Origin: Spiroplasma platyhelix PALS-1
GTDB lineage: Bacteria > Bacillota_I > Bacilli_A > Mycoplasmatales > VBWQ01
Assembly: GCF_021496725.1 (NCBI RefSeq)
Contig: NZ_CP051215.1
Coordinates: forward strand, 1 to 64,000
DNA length: 64,000 bases
Direction of reading: 5' to 3'
The notes below the pieces were generated by a model. The model did not search any database. It was not told the DNA's origin and worked only from the letters and a program-made list of their open reading frames with translations. The stretch's first letter is position 1. Every line of letters begins with the position of its first letter. Below, piece after piece: positions 1-13,126 of the stretch. The position numbers and the translations under genes are program-made.

Positions 1-1356
1 ATGAGCAACGATTATCAAGAAATTTGAAATAAGATTAAGCAATTCTTACAATATGATGAAGCAGTGGATCCAATGATATTTAATAATTATGTTAAAAATG
101 CCTATATTTCGGATATCAATAATAATCATTGTTTAATTATTGTTGATTCAATTTTTGCTAAAGAAATTTTAAATAAAAATTTAAAAACAAAAATTGAAGA
201 TATTTTAGAAAAAATTAATCACAATAAAATTGAAGTTAATTTTATTGAACCTAGTGATTCTAAAAAAGAAAAACAACAAAAATCAAAAGAAAATAAAACT
301 GATTCTACTATTAATAACTTCTTTTTTGAAAATTTTATTAAAGGAGAATCTAACAATGAAGCTTATCAAGCAGCTTTAGCAATTACCATTGAACCAGGAA
401 AATATTGAAATCCTTTATTTATTTATGGTAATTCTGGGTTAGGTAAAACTCACTTGCTGCATGCAATTGAAAATGAAATTATTAGAAAAAATAAAAATAA
501 GAAAAAAACTATTTATTTATCATCAGAAGAATTTGGTCGTATAGTACCAGAAATTTTGCATCAAAATAGTTCAAATGATATTGAAAAATTTAAAAATTCT
601 TTTAATGATTATGATGTTCTTCTAGTTGATGATATTCAATTTTTAGCTAATCGTAGTAAAACTAATGAAATATTTTTTCATATCTTTAACAATTTTGTTA
701 ACAAACAAAAACAAATTGTGATTACTTCTGATAAAAGTCCTGATGAATTATATGGCTTTGAAGAACGAAATATTTCACGGTTCCAAAGTGGTTTAAGTGT
801 TGGAATTGATTCTCCTGATTTTGAAACTGCGCTAACAATTTTAAAAGAAAAAATTAAATCATTAAACTATGATCCAACAATTTTTACTGAAGAAACATTG
901 CATTTTATTGCTCGAAACTTTAATAGTGATGTTAGAAAATTAGAAGGTTCATTAAATCGTTTAATTTTTTATAGTATTTTATATCTTAAACCAAATCAAT
1001 TAATGACAATTGAAGATGTCATGAAAGCTTTCAAAACTAATACTAATTTGTCTAAAGAAAAGCTCACAGCAAAAAAAATCAAAAAAATTGTTGCAGAATA
1101 CTACAATATTCCAATTAAAATTCTAAATAGCAGCACAAGAGTAAAAGCTATAACAAATGCTAGACATATTGCTATGTATTTAATTAAAGAATTATTAAAT
1201 GAATCATTTGTTAATATTGGAAATGAATTTGGTGGTAAGGATCATACAACAGTAATTAATGCTTATAATAAAATCAAAAAAAATATTGAACAAAATTATG
1301 AATTTAAAAAAACCATTGAAGGATTAAGAAAAGAATGTACTAAAGTTACAATCTAA
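1..1356 (+). CDS. dnaA: Chromosomal replication initiator DnaA
   Basis: DnaA is the AAA+ ATPase that binds DnaA boxes at oriC and opens the duplex. The 451-residue length is normal for the family. Visible motifs are the Walker A loop GNSGLGKT at residues 143-150, Walker B VLLVDDIQ at 206-213, and the C-terminal DNA-binding signature GGKDHTTV near residue 407. ATG at base 1 is followed by a plausible N-terminal domain, and UGA within residues 1-150 encodes Trp. The two boxes it should recognise lie just downstream, before dnaN. Its promoter and leader lie outside the window. The identification is secure. Confidence 0.98.
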
Positions 1357-1540
1357 ATTTTAATACTCATTTTTATCCACAGGTTTTCCACATTATTTTT
1401 TTCTTTTTTTAGTAGTAAAAATTAACTCAAACATTTTATTAACATGAATTAAGGTCTTATTAATATTAATAATTAATTAATATAATAAATAATATTAATA
1501 TCTAATATAATATTAATTAAATAAACAAAAGGAGTAGGAC
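1357..1540. other. oriC: Probable replication origin oriC (dnaA-dnaN intergenic)
   Basis: This non-coding stretch between dnaA and dnaN begins with two DnaA boxes and runs into a long TA-rich segment (about 1440-1525, dominated by TTAATA and AATATA), which would suit a DNA unwinding element. Position next to dnaA and the box-then-AT-rich layout are typical of Firmicute and mollicute origins. Only two good boxes are visible, so the origin is minimal, or other boxes lie upstream of dnaA outside the window. The dnaN promoter must also lie here; a GGAG ribosome site is at 1531-1534. Confidence 0.8.
1373..1392 (+). other. Tandem DnaA boxes
   Basis: TTATCCACA at 1373-1381 is the perfect consensus box. 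TTTTCCACA at 1384-1392 fits the relaxed form TTWTNCACA. Both are on the same strand, separated by GG, which gives an 11-bp repeat and places two DnaA monomers on the same helix face. Confidence 0.88.
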
Positions 1541-2728
1541 ATGAAATTTAAAATTAAAAGTCAGTTATTACTAACAAACATTAAAAAAATGATTAAAATT
1601 GCTCCTGTTAATCCAATTAATGAAATATACAAAAATATTAAAGTAGAAGTAGAAGACAATAAAATATCTTTTTATAGCTTGAATGAAAAAACCTTTTTAA
1701 AATTTTTTCTTGTTGCAAAAAAAGATAATTTAGAAATTTATCAATCAGGTAATTTTTTAATTAATCTTAAAATTCTTTATGATATTCTTAATAAACTAAA
1801 TGATGAATGACTTTTATTTGAAATTAAAATAAATGCCTTAATTATTAGTAATTTTGATAAGGATAACAATTTTGTTTTTAAATTAAATACTTTAGAAATA
1901 AAAAATTTCCCAGACATAAGTTTTAATAAAGATAATCAACCAATTGCGCTAGCAAATTCAATTGTTGAAGAAGTTAATAATCAAATTAATTTTGTTATTA
2001 ATACTAATAATTCAAGTAATATTTTACGAGGAATTAATTTTAGTTTTAGTAAAAGTAATTTGTTAACAACTGGAACTGATCGAGTTTCAATGGCACAAAA
2101 AACCATTCCAATTCAAAATGAACTTATCGAACAAGACATTACAATTCCAATTTTTCTATTAAATGATATTGGTAAAGTTACTAGTGATTTGAATCAAGAC
2201 TATCTTTTTTATTTAAATAATGATCAAAGTTTAGTAATTGAAAATGATAACTTTCTATTTAAAGGTCGCTTAATTGACGGTCAATATCCAAAAATCCAAA
2301 ATGTTATCACACAATATTTAGAATCAGAAAATAAAGAAATTATTGAAATTAATAATTTAAAAACATTTTTGAATACAATTGATTTAGCAGTAGTGCTAGC
2401 AAAAAAAGAATTAGTACCTTTAGTTCAACTAATTTTTGATAAAAAAAATAATAAAATTGAAATTCTTTGTATTTCTAACAACAATAGCTTTGGTGAAGTT
2501 CACGAACAATTTAATAATGTTACTTTTTTAAATCAAGAAAAGAATCAAGAAAAATTTACAATTGTTTTTAATTATAACTTACTAACTTATGCTTTAAAAA
2601 CATTTAGTAAATGTAAAAAGGTTAAATTAAATATTGTTGCTAGTTACAACTATCATACTATTATTACTAGTGATGAAGATTTGTCGCTATCACAATTAGT
2701 TTTACCAATTATTAATAATTATAATTAA
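1541..2728 (+). CDS. dnaN: DNA polymerase III beta sliding clamp
   Basis: DnaN is the ring-shaped processivity clamp that tethers DNA polymerase III to DNA. The 395-residue protein is slightly longer than the usual 370-380. Family features include the central phrase TGTDRVSMAQK (clamp TDxxRL/S segment) and the C-terminal LVLPI strand where the clamp ends. ATG at 1541 follows GGAG with good spacing and lies directly after oriC. An in-frame UGA near residue 90 is Trp. An intrinsic terminator follows the stop. Confidence 0.95.
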
Positions 2729-2763
2729 AAAAAGGAATGAACTTAAACTTCATTCCTTTTTTT
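2729..2763. terminator. Bidirectional intrinsic terminator
   Basis: A 13-bp stem (2729-2741 with 2749-2761, loop CTTAAAC) has an A-run on its left and a T-run on its right. It can end dnaN transcription and also the convergent minus-strand gene. Confidence 0.85.
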
Positions 2764-2785
2764 AATTAATATAATTTAGAATAAA

Positions 2786-3268
2786 TTATTGTGAAGAAAC
2801 ATCAACGATATATTGAGGTATACCAAAACCAATCAGTTTAATAGTGACTCCACTTCCTTTATCATGACCTGAAACGTCTCATGCTAATCATTGAACAACA
2901 AGAATTGCAGCAATAGCTGCAGCAATAGGAGCAGCAACACTTAAAATACTACCTATTATAGATGCAACTGCACCAGCTCCTGCTAATACATTATCACTAA
3001 TTCTTCTTGTTACATCATGTGAGAAAGAAATAACGTGATATCCAAAATAATATTCATAATCATTTGAACCTGAGTCAAACACATCAGTTTCTTGTGTTAG
3101 TTCTCCAACATAATTTTGAAATGATGTTATATTAAAATCTTTAATAAGGTTGTTAACTTCAGTTTTTAAATTTTCTTGTTGAGTGCTAGTATTTACTGCA
3201 CTTTCTAAAGTAATTATCGGAGTTGCTAGCAATGATAATGTACTTAAAGTAATTAATAAATTTTTCAT
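2786..3268 (-). CDS. Small secreted protein with Gly/Ala-rich hydrophobic segment
   Basis: This 160-residue protein has no recognised family. It begins with a Sec-type signal sequence (MKNLLITLSTLSLLATPIIT, no lipobox Cys). A polar middle region rich in N, Q, T and D follows. Residues 94-130 form one long Gly/Ala/Ile-rich hydrophobic stretch (AGAGAVASIIGSILSVAAPI, then AAAIA), followed by a polar tail. UGA-Trp codons lie in the last 35 residues. A strong AAGGGGG site precedes the start. The hydrophobic stretch recalls pore-forming peptides or bacteriocins, but it could simply be a membrane anchor. Function is unknown. The gene is transcribed alone and converges on dnaN. Confidence 0.75.
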
Positions 3269-3346
3269 AAAAATACCCCCTTATTGTTTTTTTTAGTATA
3301 TCATTTTTTAAAATTTTTTACAAAAAGTTTTAAAATCTAATATCTT

Positions 3347-4009
3347 TTAAAATTCTTGTGCAGCTTTTTTGATATGTTGCTCAAATTTTTCCATTGTTTT
3401 TTCTGGACCTAAATTTGGTAGGCTATCACCTTTTTCTAAGTCTTGCTCTCCAATACGTAATTTAACATCATCTTCATGAGCATCTTGAACTTTTGTTCCA
3501 CACACAAGCACTGATGGTGCAATTTCAGCACCAGCAAATTTTCAAGTACCTTCTAAATATTTAGCATGATTTCCTCATAAATATCAACCATATGGTGCAC
3601 CTTGAGTTGCTAGAATTTGAACTTTTAAATTAGTTAGTAAACCAACTGCATCACCTTTTTTAGAATATTTATATGAAAAAGTTTTATCTGCAACTAGAAT
3701 ATGGTCTAAGTAATTTTTTGCCATGCTAGTAACATTATAATTAGTCATAGGACTAGAAAAGATTACTTTATTTATTGATTTTAATTGGTTAATATATTTA
3801 TCACTATCTTCTTCATTAAAAAATGTATTGAAATTATGAGTAGTTAATGTTTTTGAAGCCATTGCAACATCATTAAGATTTAAGTAATTGATTTCATCTT
3901 CAGGATGAGATTCTTGATAGTGCTTAACAAAATGTTTTACTAAAGCATTTGAAAAAGAATTTTTCTCCTCAATCATTGAAGATATGATAACTAAAACTTT
4001 ATTTGCCAT
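3347..4009 (-). CDS. azoR: FMN-dependent NADH-azoreductase
   Basis: A flavodoxin-fold quinone or azo-dye reductase of the AzoR/AcpD family, using FMN and NADH in two-electron reduction that limits quinone stress. At 220 residues it is slightly longer than the usual 200. Seen in sequence: N-terminal beta strand KVLVIISS, the FMN-loop phrase SSPMTNYNVTSMAKNYLDHI, and the diagnostic TQGAPYGWYLWG stretch, which contains two UGA-Trp codons. ATG at 4009 has an AGGAGA site. A 17-bp palindrome lies in the divergent region toward the ABC-F gene and could be an operator. Confidence 0.92.
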
Positions 4010-4043
4010 TATTTTCTCCTTACGTTATTTGGTTATTTTAATT

Positions 4044-4060
4044 TTAACATTAAATGTTAA
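4044..4060. promoter_or_regulatory. 17-bp palindrome in divergent promoter region
   Basis: TTAACATTAAATGTTAA is a perfect 8-bp inverted repeat around a central A. It lies 35 bp upstream of the azoreductase start and 92 bp upstream of the ABC-F start, where the azoreductase promoter should be. Being AT-rich it could arise by chance, but the size and position suit a dimeric repressor site. Confidence 0.4.
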
Positions 4061-4151
4061 TTAATAAAGTAAAGACTAGATAATAAAAAACAATCTAAAT
4101 AACAATGATTATGTTAAAATAATTCTAGTTAAAAAAAGGAAAATAATTAAA

Positions 4152-5693
4152 ATGAGCTTATTAATAATTGAAAATTTATCATATCAAACAAGTAGTAAGA
4201 AAATTTATCAAAATGCTAATTTAAGAATAAATAAAGGTGAACATATTGTTTTGATTGGACCAAATGGTAGTGGGAAAACAACGCTATTAAATATCATTAA
4301 TCAAGATATTACTCCAGATCAAGGTACAGTTACTTTTTTTCCTAATATTAAAGTAGGATATTTAGATCAACATTTAGTTGTTGATGACTATTTAACTGTT
4401 AATCAGTATTTAAAAACTAACTATCAAGATTTATTTGATAAAGAAGCAAAAATGAATGATTTATATCAAGCGATGGCAGAAGACTATCAAGAGAAGTTAT
4501 TAGATCAAGCTTTAAAAATTCAACATGAATTAGATGTTAAGGGATTTAATACAATTAATAAAACAATTAATAATTTAATTACTGGATTGAATATTGATAA
4601 GACATTGTTAGATAAGAATTTAGCAAGTATTAGTGGTGGTCAAAAGAGTAAGATTTTGTTAGCAAAACTTTTACTATCGAATTATGATTTATTGTTACTT
4701 GATGAACCAACGAACTTTTTAGATATTGAACAAATTAATTGATTAGCTAGTTTCTTACAAAGTTATCAGCAAGCTTTTATTGTTGTTTCTCATGACCAAA
4801 AATTTGTGAATCAAATTGCTAGAATTATCTATGAAATTGATAATTTAATTTTTAATCGTTATGTTGGCGATTTTGAAAATTATTTAAGTTTAAAAGATAC
4901 TAATAAAAAGCAATATGAAAAGCAATATAAAGTTCAACAGCAACAAATTAAACATATGAAAGAATTTATTGCTAAGAATAGTGCCAAGGCTAGTAAAGCT
5001 AAAAGTGCGCAATCAAGAGTAAAACAATTAGAAAAAATGGATGTTATGGCAAAGCCACAAGCACCACAAATTCCTCCTAATTTTCATTTTCAAACTAAAA
5101 AAGCACCTAGCAATATCATTGTTTCAAGTAATAACTTAGTTATTGGCTATCAAAATCCTTTAATTAAACCTCTTAGTTTTACTATAAAGGCAGGAGAAAA
5201 ATGATTAGTTAAAGGTGGCAATGGTGTTGGTAAAACAACTTTATTACAAACAATTATGAATTTTATTAGACCTTTAAGTGGTCAAATCACTATTGCTGAC
5301 AACCTTAGTATTGGTTACTTTCAACAGATTATCACTTTAAAAAATTTAACGCCAATTCAATTTTTACAAGAAGTAAATGATAAGTTAACAGATCAAGAAA
5401 TAAGATCACTATTAGCTAGTTTTGCTATTAAAGGTGGATTAATGTTTCAATCAATTAAAAATCTTTCTGGTGGTGAACAAACTAAAGTTCAATTAGCTGC
5501 ACTATCAACAAAAAGTTATGATTTATTGATTATGGATGAACCAACAAACCATTTAGACAATAACGCTAAGATTGCTTTGAACAACGCCATAAATAATTTT
5601 ACTGGAGCAGTAATCCTAACAACCCATGATATTAATTTTGATCAATCATGAGCCAACCAGGTTCTAAATTTTGAGAATATTTCAGCAAAATAA
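4152..5693 (+). CDS. ABC-F family ATPase
   Basis: A soluble tandem ATPase of the ABC-F class, which acts on ribosomes (translation factor or ribosome protection) rather than in transport. It has 513 residues and no membrane segments. Domain 1 has Walker A GPNGSGKT (36-43), signature ISGGQ and Walker B LLLDEPTNFLD. Domain 2 has GGNGVGKT (355-362), LSGGE and LIMDEPTNHLD. A Lys/Gln-rich linker lies between them (QYEKQYKVQQQQIKHMKEF). Both catalytic glutamates are present. I cannot assign a subclass such as EttA, Uup or a resistance type. It is monocistronic with its own terminator. Confidence 0.93.
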
Positions 5694-5720
5694 AGCAGAA
5701 CATTATGTTCTGCTTTCTTT
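5692..5720. terminator. Terminator between convergent genes
   Basis: An 11-bp perfect stem, AAAGCAGAACA (5692-5702) with TGTTCTGCTTT (5706-5716), loop TTA. It overlaps the ABC-F stop codon and touches the end of the agmatine deiminase gene, so it probably serves both strands. Confidence 0.8.
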
Positions 5721-6825
5721 ATAATTCTTGTTGGGTAATGCAATGAAGATTTCCCCCACCCAATAGTAGTGGACGAGTATAAATTGGAATAATTTTTCGA
5801 TTTCCATAACATTCTTTTAGAATATCAATGGCATTTTGATCTCATTTTTCATCATTGTAAATTGGTAGAAGAATTGCTTGATTGATGATATAAAAATTGA
5901 CATAGGTAGCAGGCATACGAAATCCTTCAACTCTAGTAGGAAAACGTACTGAAGCATCTTGATTTTCTTCTTCTTTTTTTATTGTTACTGGTGTTGGTTG
6001 ATGTAGTCTAGTGATTTTAATTTTTCTGCCTTTAGCATCTGTAGTATTTGTTAGAAAGTTATATGCTTCAATACTAATTTCGTATTGTGGGTCATTTTCA
6101 TCATCAGTTCAATTTAACAAAATGTGACCTGGTTCAACAATATGAATTAAATTGTCAACATGACCTTTTGTTTCGTCATGATAAGTACCATGAGGAATTC
6201 AAATTACTTTTTCGACATTTAAATATTCTTTTAAATAATTTTCAATTTGGTCTTTATTTAGTTCTGGATTACGTTCTTCGTTTAACAAACATTGTTCAGT
6301 TGTGTATAAAGTTCCATCACCATCAGTATGAATTGAGCCTCCTTCTAAAACAAAAGGAGCTTGATAGTAATCAACATTACTATTTTTAGACATATCAATA
6401 CTAACTTGATCATCAATGGTGTAGTCTCATGTCTTATTTCATTCTTCTAGTGATTTACGATTTTGCATACCCCAGGTATTAAAGTGAAAATTGACTGCTC
6501 TAACTTCATCATTTTTATTTTTTAGATAAATTGGTGCCATATCTCTTGCTCAACTATCATGATATTTTAATTGAATTAATTCAACTTTTGCGCAGAGCAT
6601 TGCTCTAGCTTCTAGATAGTCTTCTTGATTGACAATCATTTTTACTGGTTCGTATTTAGCAATAGTGTTTGCAATCTTAGCAAAAACTTTTCTGGCTGGT
6701 TTTCTATTGTTGTATCAGTTATCTTTCATATGTGGTCAAAGCATTCATGTGCCTACATGTTTTGTAGATTCAATTGGAGCATAAAACTCATCTTGTTTTG
6801 GTGTTGTTTCTAATAATTCACTCAT
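5719..6825 (-). CDS. aguA: Agmatine deiminase
   Basis: Hydrolyses agmatine to N-carbamoylputrescine and ammonia; it belongs to the guanidino-group modifying (porphyromonas-type peptidyl-arginine deiminase) superfamily. The 368-residue length fits. Seen: WMLWPH near the N-terminus, HDSWARDMAP, the [14 protein letters not shown] loop, [14 protein letters not shown] with the catalytic His/Asp region, and the nucleophile in [11 protein letters not shown] (Cys362). AGGAGG precedes the ATG and a 17-bp-spaced promoter lies upstream. No antiporter, putrescine carbamoyltransferase or carbamate kinase gene is nearby, so the rest of the pathway is elsewhere or absent. Confidence 0.95.
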
Positions 6826-6850
6826 AATTAGCCTCCTATTTTATTATTTA

Positions 6851-6879
6851 AATATAAGTTGCAATTATAAGATTGACAA
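6851..6879 (-). promoter_or_regulatory. Promoter of agmatine deiminase
   Basis: On the minus strand TTGTCA (6874-6879) and TATATT (6851-6856) are separated by exactly 17 bp, 26 bases before the ATG. Confidence 0.65.
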
Positions 6880-6933
6880 TTAAAGTTTATGTTATTTCAA
6901 TTTTATTTTTTATTTATTTAAAATAAGGAAATA

Positions 6934-6961
6934 TTGACAAAGATTTAGCAAATAATAATAT
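6934..6961 (+). promoter_or_regulatory. Strong promoter for a short RNA
   Basis: A perfect -35 TTGACA (6934-6939) and TAATAT (6956-6961) with a 16-bp spacer. The expected start is near 6968, immediately before the stem of the short RNA below. No reading frame starts here. Confidence 0.65.
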
Positions 6962-6967
6962 TTAACT

Positions 6968-7034
6968 GTATAAGGTGGCCATAGGATTAATTTCCCACAT
7001 TGGTAAGAACGTCGATTCGTTTCCCACCTTTTTT
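6968..7034 (+). ncRNA. Putative structured small RNA or gyrB leader switch
   Basis: This non-coding segment is distinctly richer in G and C than its surroundings. AAGGTGG (6972-6978) pairs with CCACCTT (7024-7030), followed by a T-run, as in an intrinsic terminator closing a 59-nt element. Inside, AACG (7008-7011) pairs with CGTT (7018-7021). GTGG at 6975-6978 could instead pair with CCAC at 6995-6998, so two exclusive folds are possible. It matches no RNA family I recognise. It may be a stand-alone sRNA or a terminating leader about 180 nt upstream of gyrB. Confidence 0.5.
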
Positions 7035-7078
7035 AATTTTAATACTATCTTTACGGGTTATATTGATGCAATTATTAG

Positions 7079-7107
7079 TTGTTATTTAGTGCAAAAAAAG
7101 GTATAAT
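7079..7107 (+). promoter_or_regulatory. Promoter of gyrB-gyrA
   Basis: TTGTTA (7079-7084) and TATAAT (7102-7107) with a 17-bp spacer, about 105 bases before gyrB. It lies after the terminator-like hairpin of the small RNA, so gyrB has its own start even if that RNA terminates. Confidence 0.6.
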
Positions 7108-7211
7108 TATATCAGGAAATATATATAAAAAGATGCTAGAAATAGCAGTGATTTTTTTGTTGAATTTTATAAAATTAGCTAAAAAATAAACTTAATTTTC
7201 AAAAGGAGTAA

Positions 7212-9140
<1,929 letters not shown>

Positions 9141-9170
9141 TGGATGTCTACTAAATAAAGAGGAAAAAAT

Positions 9171-11666
9171 ATGAAAGAGAATTTAAAAGATGAACAAGAA
9201 TCATTAGAATTTTACGATAGTACAGCTAATATTTCTGATCAAGTAAGAAAAGATTACCTGTGATATGCTGTTTCAGTTATTACTGCCAGAGCACTACCAG
9301 ATGCAAGAGATGGATTGAAGCCAGTTCATCGTCGTATTTTATATAGTATGTTTAATTTAGGGATAACTCATGATAAGCCATATAAGAAATCAGCCAGAAT
9401 TGTTGGTGAAGTAATCGGGAAGTATCACCCTCATGGTGACACGGCAGTTTATGAATCAATGGTGAGAATGGCTCAACCCTTTTCTTATCGTTATCCATTA
9501 GTTGATGGCCATGGAAACTTTGGTTCAATTGATGGTGATGGGCCAGCTGCTATGCGTTATACTGAATCAAGAATTAGTAAAATTGCTAGTGAATTAGTTA
9601 AAGATTTAGATAAGGAAACTGTCCAGTTTATTCCTAATTTTGATGCTACCGAAAAAGAACCTATGGTTCTACCTTCATATTTCCCTAACTTATTAGCTAA
9701 TGGTACGCTTGGAATTGCGGTTGCAATGGCAACAAGTATTCCTCCTCATAACTTAAATGAGGTTATCGATGCTGTTGTTCACGTTGCTCATAATCGTGAT
9801 TGTGATGTTATGGATTTATTAGATATCATTAAAGGACCAGATTTTCCAACTGGAGCAACTATTTTAGGTACAAATAACCTAAGAAAGGGTTATGCAACAG
9901 GAAGAGCTGTTATTAAGGTAAGAAGTAAGACTAGTTTTGAAAAATTAAGTAATGGTAAACATGCTATTATTATTGAAGAGATTCCTTATCAAGTAAATAA
10001 GACTAGCTTAATCAATAATATTGTTGAAGCAGTAAAGGATAAGCGAGTTGAATTTATTACTGATTTAAGAGATGAATCAGACTATCAAGGAATTAGAATT
10101 GTTCTTGAGCTAAAGGATGAGCACTATAAAGATGTTGTGTTGAATCAACTATATAAGTTTACTTCTGTTCAAAGTTCATTTATCATCAATCTAACAGCCT
10201 TAGATAAATCCGTACCACGAACAATGAACTTAAAAGAGTTGATTGTTGCCTATCTTGATCATCAAATTGTGATGATTACTAACAAGGCAAAATTTGAATT
10301 AAAACGAGCTGAAAAGCAATTTCATATCATTAGCGGTTTAGTGACGGCATTAGAAAATATTGATGCTGTGATTGCATTAATTAAAAAATCAGACAATAGT
10401 AGTGAAGCAGTTACTAAGTTACATGAAAAGTATGATTTATCTTTAGAGCAAGCAAAAGCTATTTTAGAGATGAAGTTACAACGTCTAACAGGTCTAGAGA
10501 AAGCTAAGTTGACTAAAGAACTAGCTGAATTAGAAAAAGAAATTGCTAAATTAAAATCTTTATTAGCTAATGAAGATGAAAAAATTAACACTTTAATTAA
10601 ACGTCTAACAGAAATTAAAGAAAAATATGGTGATGAAAGAAAAACTGAAATCATTGAAAACTTTGATGATGAAGAAGTTGATGATGAAGCTTGAATTAAA
10701 GAAGATACAGTTGTTGTGATGTTGTCAAAAAACAACTACATCAAGAGTTTACCTTTAGATGCTTATCGTACTCAAAATCGTGGTGGGGTTGGTGTTAAGG
10801 CATCAAATTCTATTAACGAAGAAGATGATATTGATAAGTTAATTGTTGCTTCAACCCATAGTGATATTTTATTCTTTACTTCAAAGGGTAAAGTTTATCG
10901 TATTCGTGCTCATAAAATTCCAATGTTCCGTTCAAAAACAGCCAAAGGAATTCCTGTTATTAATTTAATTGATATTGAAAAGAATGAAAAAATTAAGACA
11001 GTAATTAATATTTCAGATTATAATTCTAATGAAAACTTAGTTTTTATTACTAAAAAAGGTATTATCAAACGTTCTAGTTTAGAACACTTTAGTTCAATTA
11101 GAACTAATGGAAAGAAAGCAATCAAAATTAAACCTGGAGACGAATTAGTAGAAGTTATCAAAACTAATGGAGATAATGAGTTAATTATTGCTGCAGCAAA
11201 TGGCAAAGCCATAAGAATTAATGAACAAAAAATTCGTTTATTATCTCGTGAAGCTACTGGAGTTAAAGGAATGGATGTTAAGGGTAGTTATGTAATTGGA
11301 ATTTGTTCCAACCAAGATGCTGATCTAGTCTTTTCTATTAGTGAAAAAGGATTTGGGAAAATCAGTGCTTTTGAAGATTATCGTTTATTAAATCGAGGAT
11401 CTAAAGGTGTGATCACAATGAAAACTAATGATAAAACAGGTAAATTAGTTACTATCAAAACACTAAATAACACTTATAATAGTAAAGAAATCTTAATGAT
11501 TACTTTAAAAGGAGTAGTTATTCGTTTTTCTTTAAAAGACATCAGAATTACAGGTCGAAACACCAGAGGTGTTAAATTAATTAGACTAAAGAATGAAGAT
11601 GATAGTATTGGTGCAGTTGAAATTCTTAATCCAATTGAACTTCATGGCGTTGATAGTGCTATTTAG
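9171..11666 (+). CDS. gyrA: DNA gyrase subunit A
   Basis: The breakage-reunion subunit of gyrase, 831 residues. The catalytic tyrosine is Tyr130 in AAMRYTESR. The quinolone-binding helix reads [17 protein letters not shown], with Thr and Glu at the positions equivalent to E. coli Ser83 and Asp87. A coiled-coil stretch around residues 370-500 is followed by the six-bladed C-terminal domain with repeated GxKG-like turns. A normal AGAGG site precedes the start. A UGA-Trp codon near residue 508 would split the protein under the standard code. Confidence 0.97.
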
Positions 11667-11703
11667 TAATTAAGACCAATAGAATTATTATGAGGTATGA
11701 GCC

Positions 11704-12987
<1,284 letters not shown>

Positions 12988-12994
12988 TAATTTT

Positions 12995-13024
12995 AAATTC
13001 ACTCTAATAAGAGTGAATTTTTTT
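12995..13024 (+). terminator. Terminator of gyrB-gyrA-serS
   Basis: An 11-bp perfect stem (12995-13005 with 13010-13020), loop AATA, followed by a T-run. Confidence 0.88.
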
Positions 13025-13030
13025 AAAAAT

Positions 13031-13059
13031 TAGACATTCTTGTAGTTATTGGTTATAAT
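13031..13059 (+). promoter_or_regulatory. Promoter of secreted-protein gene at 13127
   Basis: TAGACA (13031-13036) and TATAAT (13054-13059) with a 17-bp spacer. An extra AGGAGG at 13067-13072 in the leader has no start codon at the right distance; the gene's own ribosome site is AAGGGGG just before 13127. Confidence 0.6.
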
Positions 13060-13126
13060 TACAAAAAGGAGGGTAGTATAGAGAAAGTTTTTTATGTGAA
13101 AAAAATTAATAAAGGGGGATTAAATT

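Noticed and set aside
1410-1418. TAGTAGTAA resembling a DnaA-trio next to the boxes
   Set aside because: Relative to the box orientation it is on the opposite strand from the one used in Bacillus-type unwinding elements, and it lies after a poly-T tract; probably chance.
6972-7030. tRNA-like element upstream of gyrB
   Set aside because: The ends pair over seven bases and a TCGATT loop is present, but at 59 nt it lacks room for D and anticodon arms and has no 3' CCA; better described as an unassigned RNA.
13067-13110. Leader peptide before the secreted-protein gene at 13127
   Set aside because: AGGAGG is present, but no start codon lies at a usable distance and the short ATG frame (9 codons) is too far away.
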